Shown piece by piece: positions 35,302-44,178 of a stretch of DNA of 64,000 bases (within the stretch, counting starts at the first letter, position 1; each line of letters opens with the position of its first letter). The notes below the pieces were generated by a model. It made no database searches and had not been told where the DNA came from. It saw nothing but the letters and a program-made list of their open reading frames with translations. Origin of the DNA: Fischerella sp. PCC 9605 (lineage in GTDB: Bacteria; Cyanobacteriota; Cyanobacteriia; Cyanobacteriales; Nostocaceae); contig NZ_KI912149.1 of the NCBI RefSeq assembly GCF_000517105.1, positions 1,203,946 to 1,267,945 of the forward strand, in the 5' to 3' direction. The translations under genes were made by a program, and so were the position numbers.

Positions 35302-36615
35302 ATGGCAGACTGGCAGGAAATTACTGGTGGTGTGACAGCACCAAGAGGGTATCGGGCGGCTGGAATTACGGCTGGATTGAAACCTTCGGGATTGCCGGAT
35401 TTGGCATTGATATTATCAGATGTGGAAGCGATCGCAGCAGGAGTATTCACAACCAGCCATGTGAGAGCAGCGTGCGTGGATTATTGCCGCCAACGCTTAC
35501 AAGCTAAGCATAGTGCCCGTGCCATTCTCTGCAATGCTGGACAGGCAAATGCTGCTACGGGTGAGCAGGGCTGGTTAGATGCGCTAGAATCTGCTATGGC
35601 AGTAGCCCACGCACTTAACATTCCGTCAGAATCTGTGCTACTCGCTTCGACTGGGGTAATTGGGCAGCGCATACCAATGGATAAGCTGAAAGCAGGAATT
35701 CCCCAACTAGTAGCAGCACTATCAGAAACTGGCTCTGATGCCGCCGCAAGTGCAATTATTACTACAGACTTAGTGACAAAATCTATCGCGCTAGAAACAA
35801 CAATAGGCGATCGCCCGGTGCGAATCGGCGGAATTGCCAAAGGTTCTGGGATGATTCATCCCAACATGGCAACGATGCTAGCATTTGTCACCTGTGATGC
35901 AGCAGTTTCGCCCCATCTTTGGCAGCAGATGTTAAGCAGGGCAGCTGATAGAAGCTTTAATTCTATTACCGTTGATGGCGATACCAGTACCAACGATAGC
36001 TTAATTGGCCTTGCCAACGGTGAATCCCGTACCCCTGCAATTATGGAAACGGGACACGAAGCGGAAAAATTAGAGGCAATGCTAACAGCAGTTTGCCAGC
36101 ATTTGGCAAAAGCGATCGCTCGTGACGGCGAAGGTGCAACTTGTTTAATTGAAGTGCAAGTAACTGGCGCACACGATGAACAAGCAGCCCGCCAAGTTGC
36201 CAAAACCATAGCAGGTTCTTCTCTGGTCAAATCTGCAATCTTTGGACGCGATCCCAACTGGGGACGCATCGCCGCCGCCGCCGGACGTGCAGGTGTGTTG
36301 TTTGAACAAGAAAACTTGAGGATTCAGCTAGGGAATTTCTTGATGATGGAGAATGGTCAACCCTTAGCTTTTGATCGTAAAGCAGCAAGTGAATATCTGA
36401 AAAAAACAGCAGCGGATTCTTCTTTGCCACATGATGCGATCGCCACGAATATGAGCAACGATCTATCCGTGGATCGCAGCACTGTTCAGAAGCAGCGGGT
36501 AGACAATCCAGTGATAATCTCGGTTAGTATTGGCAATGGTCATGGTTCCGGCAAAGCTTGGGGTTGTGACTTGAGTTATGACTATGTCAAGATTAATGCC
36601 GAGTATACGACTTAA
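35302..36615 (+). CDS. argJ: ArgJ, glutamate N-acetyltransferase / ornithine acetyltransferase
   Basis: 437 residues. The autoprocessing and catalytic site is KGSGMIHPNMATMLAFVTCD, where cleavage before the Thr of ATML makes the two subunits. EGATCLIEVQVTGA, GRDPNWGRIAAAAGRAG and the ending KINAEYTT are family hallmarks. It recycles the acetyl group in arginine synthesis and may also start the pathway. Residues about 374-404 (SSLPHDAIATNMSND and on) form a stretch of roughly 25 extra residues relative to the usual 410-residue enzyme, near the C-terminus. Confidence 0.96.
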   Translation: MADWQEITGGVTAPRGYRAAGITAGLKPSGLPDLALILSDVEAIAAGVFTTSHVRAACVDYCRQRLQAKHSARAILCNAGQANAATGEQGWLDALESAMAVAHALNIPSESVLLASTGVIGQRIPMDKLKAGIPQLVAALSETGSDAAASAIITTDLVTKSIALETTIGDRPVRIGGIAKGSGMIHPNMATMLAFVTCDAAVSPHLWQQMLSRAADRSFNSITVDGDTSTNDSLIGLANGESRTPAIMETGHEAEKLEAMLTAVCQHLAKAIARDGEGATCLIEVQVTGAHDEQAARQVAKTIAGSSLVKSAIFGRDPNWGRIAAAAGRAGVLFEQENLRIQLGNFLMMENGQPLAFDRKAASEYLKKTAADSSLPHDAIATNMSNDLSVDRSTVQKQRVDNPVIISVSIGNGHGSGKAWGCDLSYDYVKINAEYTT

Positions 36616-36702
36616 ATTTTAACCGGATATTTACTGGGTTTATATGGAAAAGCACCGCGAGGTACTTCACGGTGCGTATTATAATGCTTTACTTTGCCTG
36701 AT

Positions 36703-37113
36703 TTACTTGGATGCAAGCAGTTCTGTTACCTGTGCGTGTGCCAACACAACGTTAGGTTCACGCTGGAGAGCAGCGTAGTATTTTCTTGCAAACCCATTCC
36801 CTGCTTCTTGTGGTGTGAGCAGCGTGCGGACATTGGCAATCACATTTTGGATGTCATCCAGCAATATCGGTTGATCTGCTTCTAGCATTTCATCAATTTG
36901 TACAACAAGCTCAGAAATGCGATGTAACCAAGCAAATTGTTCATGCTCAATCACGAGTTGAAGAAGTTCTCCGCTCGATACTCGTCCCCGCACCTGTTCG
37001 TAGGTGATGCGTTCTGTATCAAGTAGCATCTTATGAAGGTGCAGCAATTTGTTTCTCAAATCACGCAGGTATTGATGTTGATGTATTCTTTGTAGAAGTG
37101 TGTTAGAAGTCAA
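36703..37113 (-). CDS. Conserved helical hypothetical protein, coupled to pirin
   Basis: 136 residues. The frame begins at TTG 37113, inside the last codons of the pirin gene (11-bp overlap), suggesting translational coupling; the next ATG would remove 28 residues. The protein is all-helical (LRDLRNKLLHLHKMLLDTER, EHEQFAWLHRISELVVQIDE) and similar in look to small cyanobacterial/proteobacterial proteins found beside stress genes. Function unknown. Confidence 0.65.
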   Translation of the reverse strand: MTSNTLLQRIHQHQYLRDLRNKLLHLHKMLLDTERITYEQVRGRVSSGELLQLVIEHEQFAWLHRISELVVQIDEMLEADQPILLDDIQNVIANVRTLLTPQEAGNGFARKYYAALQREPNVVLAHAQVTELLASK

Positions 37114-37996
37114 TGTAACCCATCCTCCCGTTACGATAATCTTCTATGGCTTGAATAATTTCTGCTTCGGTATTCATCACGAATGGACCGTAGCGAACAA
37201 CTGGTTCGTTGAGTGGTACGCCAGCGATGAGCAGCACATCCAAGGGTGATTTCGCATCTAATGGATTGGCGATCGCCACTTCCTCACCATCTTGTGCAAA
37301 TATTACCATCTGCCCATCTCCCACATGCTCATTATCTACACCAAACCAGCCTTCTCCATCAAGCACATATGTAAAGGCGTTATATTCTTTTGGTACAGGC
37401 TGAACTATCCTAGCACCTGGTTGCAGCTTGAAGTGCAGGTACATAATCGGAGTTTGTGTTTCAATTACAGCTTTTGCTCCTAGCGCTTCTCCAGCAATTA
37501 CTTTCACAGTTACCGAACCATCAGGAGTTTGAGCAGTTGGGATTCTTTGAGCCGGGATTTCCTGATAGCGAGGCTCGATCATCTTGTCGCGACGGGGTAG
37601 GTTCACCCATAGCTGAAGTCCATGAAGCCGTCCGCCTGTACGAGCAAATTCCCGTTCTGGCATTTCTGAATGGACAACACCTGCTCCTGCGGTCATCCAC
37701 TGCACATCACCGGGGCCAAGCTTTCCCGCATGTCCTTGCGAATCTTTGTGCTCAAGATACCCCTCAAGGATATAAGATACCGTCTCAAAGCCCCTGTGAG
37801 GATGATCTGGTGCTCCCTTCGCCTGACCTGGTTCAACATCAACAGGGCCTAATTCATCAAGGAGGAGGAAAGGGTCGAAGTCTGAAAAGGTGCTCTTGGG
37901 AAATGGGCGACGAACCAACATGCCTTCACCCTCTAGTGTTTGCACACTGTTGATGATTCCTGCAACTGTTCGCATCGTTTGTGTTTGAGTCGTCAT
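37103..37996 (-). CDS. Pirin family protein
   Basis: 297 residues from the ATG at 37996, which has an AGGAGGGG ribosome site; the frame extends to 38038 without support. Pirin signatures are FDPFLLLDELGP, APDHPHRGFETVSYILEG with the metal-binding His pair, and TAGAGVVHSEMPE supplying the third His and Glu. Bicupin pirins bind iron; some have quercetinase activity, others regulate. It is divergent from a PadR-type regulator (38201) and cotranscribed with the small protein downstream. Confidence 0.92.
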   Translation of the reverse strand: MTTQTQTMRTVAGIINSVQTLEGEGMLVRRPFPKSTFSDFDPFLLLDELGPVDVEPGQAKGAPDHPHRGFETVSYILEGYLEHKDSQGHAGKLGPGDVQWMTAGAGVVHSEMPEREFARTGGRLHGLQLWVNLPRRDKMIEPRYQEIPAQRIPTAQTPDGSVTVKVIAGEALGAKAVIETQTPIMYLHFKLQPGARIVQPVPKEYNAFTYVLDGEGWFGVDNEHVGDGQMVIFAQDGEEVAIANPLDAKSPLDVLLIAGVPLNEPVVRYGPFVMNTEAEIIQAIEDYRNGRMGYIDF

Positions 37997-38109
37997 CGAT
38001 CCCCTCCTTGATTCCTTAATACCGCTGCGCGGGGTCAAATATCAAAAATCCGTTTGATTCTGGGCTTTGAGTTTTTGTCCAAGCACACTGTCATCAATAG
38101 TGCTAGATA

Positions 38110-38136
38110 AATCATATATTTGATTAATCATATATT
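38110..38136. promoter_or_regulatory. Candidate operator between pirin and PadR genes
   Basis: Direct repeats AATCATATATT at 38110-38120 and 38126-38136 flank the perfect palindrome TGATTAATCA (38121-38130 overlaps the second). Its position in the divergent promoter region fits a PadR-type operator. Confidence 0.4.
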
Positions 38137-38200
38137 AGCATAAAACTATATAAGAAGTAACAGAGAGAGCTTCCCCTAATTTAGTTTCGGAAAACCGTCT

Positions 38201-38743
38201 ATGTCGCTAGCACATGCAATTTTGGGTCTTCTTCAGCAAGAAGAAAGGACGGGCTATGACCTAAAAATAAGCTGCTTTGATCGATGTATTGCTCACTTGT
38301 GGCCAGCCGATCAGGCACAGATTTACAGAACCCTCGATAAACTAGTTGAGCAGGGTTGGATTACTTGTACCGTTGAGATTCAGCACGATCGCCCTAATCG
38401 CAAGGTTTACAGTCTGACTGAAGCAGGAAAAGCCGAATTAATCCGTTGGCTTCAATGTCCTCAGCCTTTGCCAACGATACGAGAACCGTTGCTCATGCAG
38501 TTATTTTTCGCAGCACAGTTACCTAATGAAGCCATCATTCAACTGCTAGAACAGCAGTTAGCTGCACATATTGAAAAGCTGACTGAGTGCGAAAAGATTG
38601 AGTTACCAGCACTCGGCGATCGCTGTGCGAGTCGTGAGCAGATGATGCAAAGACTCGTACTAGAATTGGCGATCCGCAGAGAACAAACTTACATTGATTG
38701 GCTAAAGACAGCTATTAATGTCATTCGCGATGTTGACATTTAA
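38201..38743 (+). CDS. PadR family transcriptional regulator
   Basis: 180 residues. The winged helix is at the N-terminus (AHAILGLLQQEERTGYDLKI, then DQAQIYRTLDKLVEQGWIT and the wing RPNRKVYSLTEAGKAELIRW). The C-terminal helices (residues 90-178) form the dimerisation domain of the PadR/Vir type. It likely represses itself and the divergent pirin operon through the AT-rich repeats at 38110-38136. The inducer is unknown; PadR proteins commonly sense phenolics or drugs. Confidence 0.88.
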   Translation: MSLAHAILGLLQQEERTGYDLKISCFDRCIAHLWPADQAQIYRTLDKLVEQGWITCTVEIQHDRPNRKVYSLTEAGKAELIRWLQCPQPLPTIREPLLMQLFFAAQLPNEAIIQLLEQQLAAHIEKLTECEKIELPALGDRCASREQMMQRLVLELAIRREQTYIDWLKTAINVIRDVDI

Positions 38744-38754
38744 GCAATTGCTTA
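38741..38754. promoter_or_regulatory. Putative ArsR operator 1
   Basis: Perfect palindrome TAAGCAATTGCTTA, overlapping the padR stop codon. A related dyad lies 31 bp downstream, about three helical turns, ahead of the arsR-type gene. Confidence 0.5.
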
Positions 38755-38770
38755 TGTAGTATATCAATAG

Positions 38771-38786
38771 TTAAGCGTTTGCTTAA
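38771..38786. promoter_or_regulatory. Putative ArsR operator 2
   Basis: TTAAGC-GTTT-GCTTAA dyad, 18 bp before the arsR-type start codon. It shares the half site TTAAGC/GCTTAA with operator 1, which suits autoregulation by a dimeric winged-helix protein. Confidence 0.5.
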
Positions 38787-38803
38787 ATATATGGTTAATT
38801 TGA

Positions 38804-39139
38804 ATGAGTAGACCTGCTGCCAGTGCCGATGTTTTTGTGGCGATCGCAGATCCCACACGCAGGGCGATATTGGATCTGTTACGTACTGGTGAGCAACCAG
38901 TCAAACAACTAGCTGAGCCATTTGCCATGAGCTTGCCAGCTATTTCTCAGCACTTACAGGTTCTTTGTGAAGCAGGCTTAGTACAAATGCGAAAAGCAGG
39001 GCGACAGCGCCTGTATCGATTGAACCCGGAGCCACTGAAGCAGATATCTAATTGGATTGCTGATTACGAGCAATTCTGGCAAGAAAAACTAGATGCCCTT
39101 GGCAATTACTTGGAGGAAAATTCATGCTCCGAAACTTGA
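38804..39139 (+). CDS. ArsR family transcriptional regulator
   Basis: 111 residues. The winged helix reads AIADPTRRAILDLLRTGEQP, then MSLPAISQHLQVLCEAGLVQ and the wing KAGRQRLYRLN. There is no Cys metal site (only one Cys near LQVLCEAG), so it belongs to the ArsR group that accompanies AHSA1/SRPBCC genes rather than to metal sensors. It overlaps the next gene by 16 bp, consistent with an operon. Two matching dyads upstream suggest autorepression. Confidence 0.9.
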   Translation: MSRPAASADVFVAIADPTRRAILDLLRTGEQPVKQLAEPFAMSLPAISQHLQVLCEAGLVQMRKAGRQRLYRLNPEPLKQISNWIADYEQFWQEKLDALGNYLEENSCSET

Positions 39140-39702
39140 ATATAGAAGCATTCTATCCCTATCCCCCCCAGCGGGTTTGGCAGATACTCACCAACCGTCA
39201 GGCGTTGGCAGCATGGCTAATGGAAAACGACTTTGAGCCGCGTTTGGGGCATAAATTCCGATTTGTGCATTCAACATTGCCAGGGCTAGGAGAAAATATA
39301 GACTGTGAAGTGATTGAACTCGACGAGCCAAAACGGCTTGCCTTCACTTGGCAAGACAGTATGATGTGCCAGCCTTCAATTGTTATCTGGACGCTTAAAC
39401 CTGTAGATGGCGGTACTAAACTTCAACTTGAACATAAAGGATTGAGGCACAAAGTAGAAACATTGCCTGCAACAGCTCTACATCAATCAAGAAACCTTTC
39501 CCAACCGTGGCAAGGTAAATTCATGTATGAGTCTTCAACGGTAACGCAGACACTAGCACCGAGCGATCGCAACACTATATTCCCCTCAATACCCAGCGGC
39601 AAGTATGAGACATTAGATAGCCTCATTCTCAGTTCTTTTCTGAATGGTGGATGGGAATACAAACTCAATGAAAAACTGCCAAAAATTTTAGTACCAAATT
39701 AA
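39124..39702 (+). CDS. SRPBCC/AHSA1 domain protein
   Basis: 192 residues. The START-like fold is recognisable from FYPYPPQRVWQILTNRQALA, the central NIDCEVIELDEPKRLAFTWQ and WTLKPVDGGTKLQLEHKG. The C-terminal helix (FLNGGWEYKLNEKLPKIL) is also typical, but the segment before it (about residues 118-165) is longer than usual. Family members bind hydrophobic ligands or act as stress proteins. The pairing with an overlapping ArsR regulator is a common arrangement and implies ligand-responsive control. Confidence 0.85.
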   Translation: MLRNLNIEAFYPYPPQRVWQILTNRQALAAWLMENDFEPRLGHKFRFVHSTLPGLGENIDCEVIELDEPKRLAFTWQDSMMCQPSIVIWTLKPVDGGTKLQLEHKGLRHKVETLPATALHQSRNLSQPWQGKFMYESSTVTQTLAPSDRNTIFPSIPSGKYETLDSLILSSFLNGGWEYKLNEKLPKILVPN

Positions 39703-39706
39703 ATTC

Positions 39707-39848
39707 AGGCGTTGCACAAAGAGGGGATGAATTACGAACCGCCATAGACGCGCAAGCGGCTTCCCGCAGGGTAGACGCCAAGAGCGCCAAGAAAGAAGTT
39801 TTCTAGTTAGCAAAGAAAATAAAATCATCCCGCAAATATGCAACGCCT
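39707..39848. repeat. 142-bp element bounded by inverted AGGCGTTGCA repeats
   Basis: AGGCGTTGCA at 39707-39716 and its reverse complement TGCAACGCCT at 39839-39848 enclose 122 bp with gtagacgc and gcgcaagcggcttcccgc repeat strings. No coding capacity. It could be a small MITE or a chance pair around ordinary repeats. Confidence 0.4.
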
Positions 39849-39932
39849 AAATTCACACATACCAAAACTCTGCTACAGGCGTGCGCTTACCTCTGCGTAC
39901 CTTTGCGTTTCAATACAAACCTCAATAACAAA

Positions 39933-40790
39933 ATGAACGACGCCAGTAAACAATTGCTTGCCTTGGCGCAAAACAACGCAGCTACATACTTAGCTAATCC
40001 AAAAGTGAAAGCAATAGGAGTTGGTGGTTCTGTTGCTCGCGGACAAGCCGATGCTTACTCAGACATCGACATGATGATTTGTTACGAAGAATTACCCTCT
40101 GACGAAGAACTCAAGGCAGCATATGAACAGAATAAAGGGTCAGACTATAGAATCCATGCTAGCGATCGCGAAGATGGGTTGATTATCGATCAATACTTTG
40201 TCCGGGGGGTCAAAAGTGATTTTGGCCACCATACCATCAAATTTGGTGAGTGCAACATTGAAACCCTCCTAAAGCAATGCGATCCGGACAATATCATGCT
40301 GTACATGCTGGCTGGTATCTCTGAAATGATTCCATTGCATGGTGCTGAACTGATTAAAACATGGAAGGCTAAAGTAGCAAATTATCCCGACCAATTAGCC
40401 CAAGCAATTGTGAAAAAGCACCTGCATTTTCGCGGATTATGGATTTTACAAAATTACGGTGTTCAACGGGAAGATGTGCTGTTTTTAACAGATGAATTAT
40501 TGCAAGCAGTGAAGAACCTCATGGGAGTACTGTTGGGCTTAAATCGCTTCTACCATCCCGTAAATTCCGTGCCATTTAAAGGCATGGATAAATTCATCAA
40601 TAAGATGACAATTGCTCCACCTAACCTTTCATTTCGTCTCAAGCAGATTTTTCTTGAGTCTCCTGAAACTGCTGTTAGTCACTTAGGTGAACTAATTGAA
40701 GAAACATTTGCTTTGGTAGAAAAGCATATGCCAGAGGTGGATACAACAGAAGCTTGGCAACATTACAAACTGTGGTCAGACAAATTTTAA
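39933..40790 (+). CDS. Nucleotidyltransferase domain protein
   Basis: 285 residues from the ATG at 39933. The catalytic motif of the Pol-beta/aminoglycoside-type superfamily is GGSVARGQADAYSDIDMMI (Gly-Ser and Asp-x-Asp), with a third acidic position in the YRIHASDREDGLIIDQYF region. A C-terminal helical domain follows (VKKHLHFRGLWILQNYGVQR). It resembles kanamycin-type or minimal-linked nucleotidyltransferases; the substrate is not known. A cupin gene starts 18 bp later, so the two are probably cotranscribed. Confidence 0.8.
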   Translation: MNDASKQLLALAQNNAATYLANPKVKAIGVGGSVARGQADAYSDIDMMICYEELPSDEELKAAYEQNKGSDYRIHASDREDGLIIDQYFVRGVKSDFGHHTIKFGECNIETLLKQCDPDNIMLYMLAGISEMIPLHGAELIKTWKAKVANYPDQLAQAIVKKHLHFRGLWILQNYGVQREDVLFLTDELLQAVKNLMGVLLGLNRFYHPVNSVPFKGMDKFINKMTIAPPNLSFRLKQIFLESPETAVSHLGELIEETFALVEKHMPEVDTTEAWQHYKLWSDKF

Positions 40791-40808
40791 TCAGTCAGAG
40801 AATTAAAT

Positions 40809-41147
40809 ATGGCTCAACAGATTTTTCTTGACACTAATACGCAACAGTGGCTTGATATGAAGCCATTTCCAGGAACACAAATTCTGCCATTAGCAGAACC
40901 AGTTCCACAAGGTTCAATTCATAGACTTCGGATGGCTGCTGGTACCTTGATTCCCGTTCATTACCATCCTTGTGATGAGTATGTCTACGTCCTTGAAGGG
41001 ACTATCGAGACTGCTGGACGTGAATGCAAAGCAGGAACATTCTGGTTTACGCCTGCTAATACCAAGAACGGCCCTCATAAAGCAATTACATCCGTTGAGA
41101 TTATTACCATTCGTCTCGGTCAAATGGGAGATTTTGAGCAGCTATAA
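40809..41147 (+). CDS. Small cupin protein (ChrR-like)
   Basis: 112 residues, single cupin. The metal-binding pattern is visible as PVHYHPCDEYVYVLEG (His-x-His, Glu) and GPHKAITS (His). It resembles the anti-ECFsigma ChrR-type cupins without their zinc N-domain. It follows the nucleotidyltransferase after 18 bp and is separated from clpP by repeat strings ctttgtgtctttgtg. Enzymatic or regulatory role unknown. Confidence 0.8.
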   Translation: MAQQIFLDTNTQQWLDMKPFPGTQILPLAEPVPQGSIHRLRMAAGTLIPVHYHPCDEYVYVLEGTIETAGRECKAGTFWFTPANTKNGPHKAITSVEIITIRLGQMGDFEQL

Positions 41148-41225
41148 AAATTTCTTGTTTTCTTTGTGTCTTTGTGTCTTTGTGGTTCCTTAACAACCGA
41201 TTTCTACTTTTTGGAGATACCAAAT

Positions 41226-41882
41226 ATGAACACTCCAACTCAACCCAGTATCCCAATTATTATTCAACCATCCGAAAAAGGCGACCGAGCATTAGATATT
41301 TATTCACGCTTACTTGCAGAGCGAATTATCTTTTTGCGAGGCGAAGTTACCGACGAGACAGCTAATCTCATCGTTGCACAAATGCTATTTCTTGACGCCG
41401 AAGATCCAGAGCGAGATATCACATTGTATATCAATAGTCCTGGAGGTTCGGTGACAGCAGGAATGGCTATTTACGATGCTATGAACCAAATTCGTTCAGA
41501 CGTGTGTACTGTATGTATCGGTACTGCTGCCTCAATGGGATCGTTCTTGCTTTCCTCTGGAACTAAGGGTAAAAGATATGCTTTACCTAATGCTCGGATT
41601 ATGATTCATCAACCATCAGGAGGCGCTCAAGGAAAAGCATCTGATATTGAAATACAAGCTAAAGAAATTTTGTATTTCCGCCAATTAATCAACAGGATAC
41701 TTGCTACTAATACTGGTCAATCAATAGAAAAAATTGAAATGGATTCAGAACGCGATTTTTTCATGAGTGCTGAAGAAGCAAAAGAATACGGATTAATTGA
41801 CAGTATCATCCTGAAAACATCTGCATCTCTTCAATCTGCAACCAGTCCTGACATCGATAAACAGCAGTGGAATGGAAGATAA
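41226..41882 (+). CDS. clpP: ATP-dependent Clp protease proteolytic subunit
   Basis: 218 residues from the ATG at 41226 ([20 protein letters not shown]); the upstream frame runs over repeat DNA. The catalytic Ser is in [14 protein letters not shown] and the His in [30 protein letters not shown] and [20 protein letters not shown] are conserved. Cyanobacteria have several ClpP paralogues; this one is not next to clpX or clpR in the window, and which paralogue it is cannot be told. It is followed by an epimerase gene after 17 bp. Confidence 0.95.
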   Translation: MNTPTQPSIPIIIQPSEKGDRALDIYSRLLAERIIFLRGEVTDETANLIVAQMLFLDAEDPERDITLYINSPGGSVTAGMAIYDAMNQIRSDVCTVCIGTAASMGSFLLSSGTKGKRYALPNARIMIHQPSGGAQGKASDIEIQAKEILYFRQLINRILATNTGQSIEKIEMDSERDFFMSAEEAKEYGLIDSIILKTSASLQSATSPDIDKQQWNGR

Positions 41883-41899
41883 AATAAAGGATACCAACC

Positions 41900-42928
41900 A
41901 TGAAAATTCTCATCATTGGCGGTACAAATTTTATTGGCCCTCCTGTAGTTCGTCACTTAATCGCAATGGGTCATGAAGTGAGTGTATTTCATCGGGGAAA
42001 AACTAAGGCAAACTTACCACCAGATGTGCATGAAATTTTGGGCGATCGCTCTCAACTTGTTGAAATGAAAAGCAAGTTTCAGCAGCTTTCGCCCCAAGTT
42101 GTAGTAGATATGGTTGCTTACACCGAACAAGACGCACTCACGCTGATGAACACATTTGCAGGTATGGCTCAGCGTGTCGTTACGATCAGCAGTATGGATG
42201 TGTATCGTGCCTATGAGGTGATTTTAGGCAAGGAATCAGAAGTTGTACCTGTACCACTTACTGAAGATTCGCCCCTACGCTCCTCATTGTATCCATTCCG
42301 GGAAATGCCAATTAGACCCCTTGATGCACCAGTGGATTATGAAAAGATTCTGGTGGAACAGGTAGTGATGGCAAACCCCGATTTACCTGGGACAATTGTA
42401 CGCCTGCCAATGGTATACGGTGAAAACGACCCACTCAACCGCCTGTTTCCATACTTGCAAAGGATGGGCGATCGCCGTTCTGCGATCCTCTTGGAAGAGA
42501 GTATCGCTAGGTGGTGTGGTTCTTACGGTTATGTGGAGAATATTGCTTATGCGATCGCCCTAGCAGCGACAAATGAACGCGCAACCAATTGCATTTATCA
42601 TGTTGCTGATGTAGAAGTACTTACTGAAGCTGAACGCGTCACCAGAGTCGGGAAAATCGCACAATGGCAGGGCAAAGTTGTTGTCGTACCCAAAAGCCAG
42701 TTACCTCCAGAGTGGAAGTTACCCGTCAATACAGAACAAGATTGGCTTGTAGACTCAACTCGTATCCGTCAAGAGTTGGAATATGAGGAAATTGTTTCAC
42801 TAGATGAAGCACTGCAACGAACAATTAATTGGCAGTGGAATCATTCACCCCAACAACCGCAGCAATTCGCAGCACCGTGGTTGCTCGACTATGCCACAGA
42901 AGATGCGATTTTAACAAAAGTCGCATAA
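41900..42928 (+). CDS. NAD-dependent epimerase/dehydratase-like protein
   Basis: 342 residues. The Rossmann motif is ILIIGGTNFIGPPVVRHL (GGTxFIG variant), followed by VFHRGKTKANLP. The catalytic YxxxK of extended SDRs appears as YEKIL (VDYEKILVEQVV). It resembles the atypical CSP41/isoflavone-reductase-like epimerases seen in cyanobacteria, some of which bind RNA. The substrate is unknown. Only 17 bp after clpP, so cotranscription is likely. Confidence 0.85.
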   Translation: MKILIIGGTNFIGPPVVRHLIAMGHEVSVFHRGKTKANLPPDVHEILGDRSQLVEMKSKFQQLSPQVVVDMVAYTEQDALTLMNTFAGMAQRVVTISSMDVYRAYEVILGKESEVVPVPLTEDSPLRSSLYPFREMPIRPLDAPVDYEKILVEQVVMANPDLPGTIVRLPMVYGENDPLNRLFPYLQRMGDRRSAILLEESIARWCGSYGYVENIAYAIALAATNERATNCIYHVADVEVLTEAERVTRVGKIAQWQGKVVVVPKSQLPPEWKLPVNTEQDWLVDSTRIRQELEYEEIVSLDEALQRTINWQWNHSPQQPQQFAAPWLLDYATEDAILTKVA

Positions 42929-43053
42929 CCACACCTAAAGGGACGGACACCACTACAGTTAACAAGATTAAAAGTGCTTAACATTTCGTTACGATAAAGT
43001 CATCAAGAGAGGTGAAAAAACTTCTCAAAGCTGAAAAATCGAAGGTAAACGAC

Positions 43054-44178
43054 ATGAATGGCACGATTCGCGTTGGCAACCTCTTTGGGATTCCCTTTTA
43101 TATCCATCCGTCCTGGTTCTTTGTCTTAGGTTTGGTGACTTGGAGTTATAGCAATGGACTAGCGGCGCAATTTCCCCAATTAGGCGGGGGATTGGCTTTG
43201 CTACTAGGATTGATGACGGCGCTATTGTTATTTAGCTCTGTTGTTGCCCATGAATTAGGACACAGCTTTGTTGCCATTCGCCAGAAAATTGATGTCAAAT
43301 CAATTACATTGTTTATATTTGGCGGGCTGGCAAGCTTAGAAAAAGAATCGGAAACCCCAGCTGAAGCTTTCTGGGTAGCGATCGCTGGCCCTTTAGTTAG
43401 TTTGGTGCTATTCGGTATATTTACAGCAATTGGTTTTGCCACTGCCGCATCTGGCCCATTAGCAGCGATTCTTGGTTTGCTAGCTTATATTAACTTGGCA
43501 TTAGCGCTGTTTAACCTAATTCCAGGCTTGCCTTTGGATGGCGGAAATATACTGAAAGCAGCAGTATGGAAAATTACGGGTAATCCTTATAAAGGTGTGG
43601 TTTTTGCCAGCCGAGTTGGACAAATCTTTGGTTGGGTGGCGATCGCCTCTGGTTTACTTCCGCTACTATTCTTTGGCAGCTTTGCTAACTTCTGGAACTT
43701 GTTAATCGGTTTCTTCTTACTGCAAAATGCTGGTAATGCGGCTCAGTTTGCTAGAGTCCAAGAACAACTGCAAGGATTGACAGCAGCAGACGCAGTCACA
43801 GTTAATAGTCCGGTAGTATCTGCCAATCTTACCCTCAGAGAGTTTGCCGATGAGCAAATCTTGAATGGACAAAACTGGCGTCGGTTCTTAGTAACAGATG
43901 ATAGCGGGCAATTACTGGGAGCAGTAAATGTTAATGACATGCGTTCCATCCCTGCTGTACTGTGGTCAGAAACTCTAGTCAGAGAAATCATGCAACCAAT
44001 CGAGGTGTCTAGCACTGTAAAATCCGATCAACCCTTGTTGGAAGTAGTACAGCTTCTCGAAGGACAAAAATTATCTGCACTGCCTGTGATTCGCGACAAT
44101 GGAGCACTAGTGGGAATCTTAGAAAAAGCTGCAATTATTAACCTACTCCAAAAAAGAGTGCAAACAAACCCTGCATAA
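43054..44178 (+). CDS. Site-2 protease family zinc metalloprotease with CBS domains
   Basis: 374 residues from the ATG at 43054 (MNGTIRVGNLFGIPFYIHPS); a GTG at 43012 extends it by 14 basic residues. The zinc site is VVAHELGHSF (HExxH) and the distal motif is NLIPGLPLDGGN. About six membrane spans cover residues 18-230. Two CBS domains follow (about 245-370, LTAADAVTVNSPV and VREIMQPIEV), which bind adenosyl ligands and may tune cleavage. Its membrane substrate is unknown. It is monocistronic, with a hairpin terminator about 160 bp downstream. Confidence 0.9.
   Translation: MNGTIRVGNLFGIPFYIHPSWFFVLGLVTWSYSNGLAAQFPQLGGGLALLLGLMTALLLFSSVVAHELGHSFVAIRQKIDVKSITLFIFGGLASLEKESETPAEAFWVAIAGPLVSLVLFGIFTAIGFATAASGPLAAILGLLAYINLALALFNLIPGLPLDGGNILKAAVWKITGNPYKGVVFASRVGQIFGWVAIASGLLPLLFFGSFANFWNLLIGFFLLQNAGNAAQFARVQEQLQGLTAADAVTVNSPVVSANLTLREFADEQILNGQNWRRFLVTDDSGQLLGAVNVNDMRSIPAVLWSETLVREIMQPIEVSSTVKSDQPLLEVVQLLEGQKLSALPVIRDNGALVGILEKAAIINLLQKRVQTNPA

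Noticed and set aside
37456-37953. 165-codon plus-strand ORF over the pirin gene
   Set aside because: Antisense of a clear pirin reading frame.
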